This document shows, one piece after another, positions 60,770 through 64,000 of a stretch of 64,000 bases of DNA. Both the position numbers and the translations under genes were made by a program. Within the stretch, counting starts at the first letter, position 1. Every line of letters starts with the position of its first letter. The notes below the pieces were generated by a model that was not told where the DNA came from, made no database searches, and was given only the letters and a program-made list of their open reading frames with translations. The stretch is from Tulasnella sp. 424 (lineage: Eukaryota; Basidiomycota; Agaricomycetes; Cantharellales; Tulasnellaceae), in contig WSUB01000105.1 of NCBI GenBank assembly GCA_019633425.1, positions 1 through 64,000 on the forward strand. Reading direction: 5' to 3'.

Positions 60770-62991
60770 ATGTCATCCGTTGCTCTGGCAACACTCCGCT
60801 CGACTGGAGAATCACCTGGATCAACCACTGCTACCTCCTGCCCGCTAGTCGACCTTCTCCCCGAACTCATCACTCAGATCCTCCTCCTACTCAAAATCAG
60901 TGATATCCTTCGCGTCAGGCAGGTCCGCAATAAATTTTGACCCGAGTCTGGTTCTACCTCTCACACCTTTGCTTTACCAGACCTGCAGACACCTCTTCGC
61001 GCAGACAAGATCTCAAATACTATGGATTAGGATCGCACGACCGCTTCTCCGGCCATCGTGGGGACTCCTTTTACAAGTGATCCCAGCTCAAACCATCGAG
61101 GATCTCGTGTTTCGGGCCAAGCGCCTCGCAGCGATCCAACGCAACGTCTCGACTGACGACGACTCGGGCGGCAAAGACATTCGAACCTCGTTCGAAGGCG
61201 TTATAGTTCGCCCACGTGACTCCCCTATATGGTTGCATTTGATACGTGGGCGGTGGTTGCTCGTGCAATTGAACGACTTCACCCTGGAGTTGTGGGACCT
61301 GGATGACACAACCTACGCAAATCCCGCCGCTACGTGTTCGCAGTTAGGGGGCTTAGTAGACGGTATAATACACGCGGAATCGGGGAGTAACATCGAAATC
61401 GTAATTTCAACCACGTCAGTCATCTCTTCAGGGCTACGGATCGCGTTTGGAGTCGCTCATAGGATTTTATTGCTGATATTAGATCGTTTCAAACCTGCAA
61501 ATTTGCATCAGAACTGCCCTTTAAGCGTGACCCGCGACTATCTAGACCGACTCTTACGGTTGTGAATTCGTTCGATGGGTATTCCTGCCTGAAGGCCAAA
61601 GCTGGACGCCTTCTCGCCTTCGCAGAGTGTTCTGGAAACCGTCTACGGGCCTGCATTGTAGACGAATCCACGCTTAACGATGTAGAGCTTACCATAAGTC
61701 CTGATGTCATGACGGTATGTGGTGCCTGCTCGAATCGGCAGTTTGGCGGCTAAGGGCGACAAAAGTTGCAGCCTCAAAAGACCCTCGATATCTGCATTCA
61801 AGGGGACGTCATCTTCGTGGCCAGGAATCGCAACTTGGAATTATACTCCACTTCCGACGTGGAAGAAGCCTTGTCTCCTCAAAACCTCGCCACCCGTTCC
61901 GTCAGCCCATTCCAGTCACTCACCTATCCAGGCGTATCCCCTCTTCTGCATAATCCTAAATTCTACATCAATCCTCCTTCGTTTCTCGAAGCCTCTAGTC
62001 GATCAGTAGTGCTAATGCGCTTCATCGACAACTTTTGGGAAGCCTTAATTCTGCAACCACAGCAGCAGCCGGCAAGCGACCCTCAGCGGAAGTACGAAGC
62101 CGTGAACGCCCACTCCCTTGCCTCCTCCATGGGACCGATATATGGAGTCAGTTTTGGGGAGGATGGGTACCGCTCGGCGATTCTGGGATGTGACCGCCTT
62201 GCCATTCACTATGCGAAGAGAGAGGAGGATCTTTCCACTGCGGGGGCGCACACGTTAGTCTCCTGGAAGTTCCCCGACATGGAATTCGACTTGCCGAGAC
62301 CAGGATGCGTTGCCTTCGACGAGGCGACTGGGATTTGTGCGGCTGGAATGGGCTCGGGACGTATTTGGATTGGAGACGCTGTTCTGCGTTGGGAGATGAA
62401 GAAGGTTGATGCTCCATCTATCCCTCACCAGCTGGTACGCATTAAGGGACTCTCCTAGTCACAATATGCTGATATAAGTTAATAGCCCCATCCGGATCCT
62501 CGGTGGCCTCAACTACCACCCTTTTACTTCTGGGACCGGGGATACCGCGGTCCTCATTCCGATCCGGACCTCGTCGGCGAGGTTGCTCCTGGTTGGTCCA
62601 CTGCAGTCGATTACTACATCCCTTGGCGAAACGAACCAAGAATGTATGGAGGGATTCAGTGGTTCGTCGAAAACGTCATGGGCATCCCTGGACCTGCGCG
62701 AACTGTTCTCTTTTCAACGAAGTTACTCGCCCGGGACGACATTGGCCGATGGGCCGAGTTCGTCGACGTCAATGGAAGGATGTTCCTCGTCAAAGGAGAC
62801 CGTCGCGAGTACTATTTCAGGTCCACAGGGTTGCCGATGGTCTCACGCTGGCGGACGTCATTGAACGTTTGAAACAGGGGCGCTTCGGCACAATTGTAGT
62901 CCCTGACGAGGGGTGGGCGTCGGACTGCATGGCGCTTGACCAGCATATCGGTTGGTACAAAGCGTCAGATTTGGGAAAGCTGAACAAGTAG
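60770..62991 (+). pseudogene. F-box gene FB7 with a late frameshift
   Basis: ATG 60770 starts MSSVALATLRSTGESPGSTT; the N-terminal exon is FB3-like (LLPELITQILLLLKISD) while the later exons are FB5/FB6-like, so this copy looks chimeric. Exon 2 has a short in-frame deletion before PSWGLLLQVIPAQTIEDLVF. Exons 3 and 4 are open (DLPRPGCVAFDEATGICAAG). In the last exon one base is missing near 62818 relative to FB6, so after REYYF the frame leaves the family sequence and stops at 62872. The family sequence continues in another frame to 62991 (VADGLTLADVIERLKQGRFG, ASDLGKLNK). About 55 C-terminal residues are replaced by 15 unrelated ones; the product might still be stable. Confidence 0.75.
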
Positions 62992-63399
62992 CACGCTTAT
63001 TTTCTTTGCCACTTTCTCTAGTTACGTTACTGATCCAGCCTCTCGTTTTTCTCGTTTTGTTGAATGCCATTTTTTTGTGATTATTTAAGCTATGCGTCCG
63101 AGTTTGTTTACGAATCGTTTCCAAGGGCCATCCATGTTAAACAATCCAGACCCAACGTACGTATCGGATGACCAGGTGGATGGTCAAAGGAGAGAAGACT
63201 TCAGAGTCAAGAAGTGTCCATGCGGCTCGAATTTTGGAAACGGGGCTGTGGAATAAAGAATTCTTTCGTGCAACGTTGAACAAGCCCATGGGCGGCTAGT
63301 AATGCGTTGCATTTAGAATGGGTCCGAAATAGACTCTTAGTCTGACCGGTTGGGTGTTCGATCGTCGGCTTTCAAAGCAAGGAAAATAGTCACGTGCCT
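62992..63399. other. FB7-FB8 interval
   Basis: About 400 bases with no gene. It lacks the shared 19-bp element, fitting the dead state of FB8. Confidence 0.45.
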
Positions 63400-64000
63400 G
63401 GCGTCAGAGGCTCCGCATTTGCCGAGACTGTCGCCAACTACCACCATACCCACGTCATTGTTGAACCTTCCTCCCAAGGCAATCAGTCGTATCATGGCCC
63501 CACTCGAAATCAGTGATATATGGTGCATCAAGCAGGTTCGTCATATTCCTTCGATCCAAGCAGTAACCCCCCTCCAACCCAGACGTGCAGGTATCTCTTC
63601 ACACCCACAAAATCCCAAGACTTGTGGCGCAGTATTGCACAATGGCATCTCAGAGACCAGGAAGTAGTTTGGCCATCTTGAGCGCTCCCTCTGCACGCGA
63701 TCCCCGCTGAAACCATTGAGGATCTGGTGTTTCGGACCAACGTCTCGCGGCGATGCAACGCAACGAAGCCAGTCACGAAGTCACACGAACCTCGTTCGAA
63801 GGTCTCATTGTGCGCCCATACAGCTCTTCTATGTGGCTGCACTCGATACGTGGTCGGTGGTTATTGGTGCAATTGGGCGGCTTCACCTTGGAGTAATACG
63901 CATTGCGCGCACCACACGGGCGCCTGCTCGTCGTTGAAGGGTCTTGTGGACGGAATAATACGTACAGGATTAGCGGGTGATCTCGACAACGTAAGTCGCC
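63400..64000 (+). pseudogene. F-box gene FB8, degraded and cut by the window edge
   Basis: The F-box is recognisable (LLNLPPKAISRIMAPLEISD) but no ATG lies at the family position. After a 47-base intron-like stretch it continues TCRYLFTPTKSQDLWRSIAQ. At about 63679 a TGG codon of the family is TGA. Soon after (about 63742) one base is missing relative to FB5 (RTKRLAA region), and near 63895 part of the ELWDLDD region is deleted and a stop follows. The last bases resemble the end of exon 2 of FB3. Not functional; more of it lies beyond 64000. Confidence 0.8.

Overview
This window looks like nuclear DNA of a filamentous basidiomycete, most likely an agaricomycete. The genes are cut by many short GT..AG introns of roughly 45-70 bases, a 14-base micro-exon is present, and the conserved genes (profilin, triosephosphate isomerase, Ase1/PRC1, Cdc42, Mo25) are plainly fungal or eukaryotic. 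The genus cannot be read from the sequence.

Layout. (1) Positions 1-29,900 hold a degenerating tandem array of six paralogous genes on the minus strand. Each encodes a tyrosine-kinase-like (TKL) protein kinase joined to six or seven near-identical 40-residue TPR repeats. Five copies (B-F) look intact across eight exons; the first (A) has lost everything upstream of kinase subdomain IX. Most copies face a decayed plus-strand ORF family (PG), and the spaces between carry shared repeat modules called R1, R2 and S here. A complete repeat period is about 6.3 kb. Copy C is interrupted by about 2.1 kb of unrelated DNA, and D and E are brought together by a deletion. (2) Positions 30,100-35,510 hold two tandem F-box genes, followed by an orphan third copy of their upstream region. 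(3) Positions 36,240-47,700 form a single-copy housekeeping block: profilin and TPI (divergent), Ase1/PRC1, an unrecognised disordered protein with a SUMO-interaction-like motif, Cdc42 and Mo25/Hym1. Four of these six act in actin, microtubule or polarity control. (4) Positions 48,300-64,000 hold a second F-box cluster of six copies: two intact genes facing each other (FB3, FB4), one intact gene (FB5), one copy with a nonsense mutation (FB6), one with a late frameshift (FB7) and one wreck running off the edge (FB8). A membrane-protein pseudogene with many in-frame stops and no frameshift lies among them.

The window is therefore a conserved core flanked by two fast-evolving, birth-and-death gene families. 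F-box proteins are normally substrate adaptors of SCF ubiquitin ligases. Kinase-TPR proteins have the layout of a sensor/scaffold joined to a signalling domain. The most unusual candidates are the kinase-TPR array with its convergent partner ORF, and the pattern of nonsense mutations that are all compatible with C-to-T change in the repeated families. Exon structures come from reading splice signals by eye; no search or alignment program was used.
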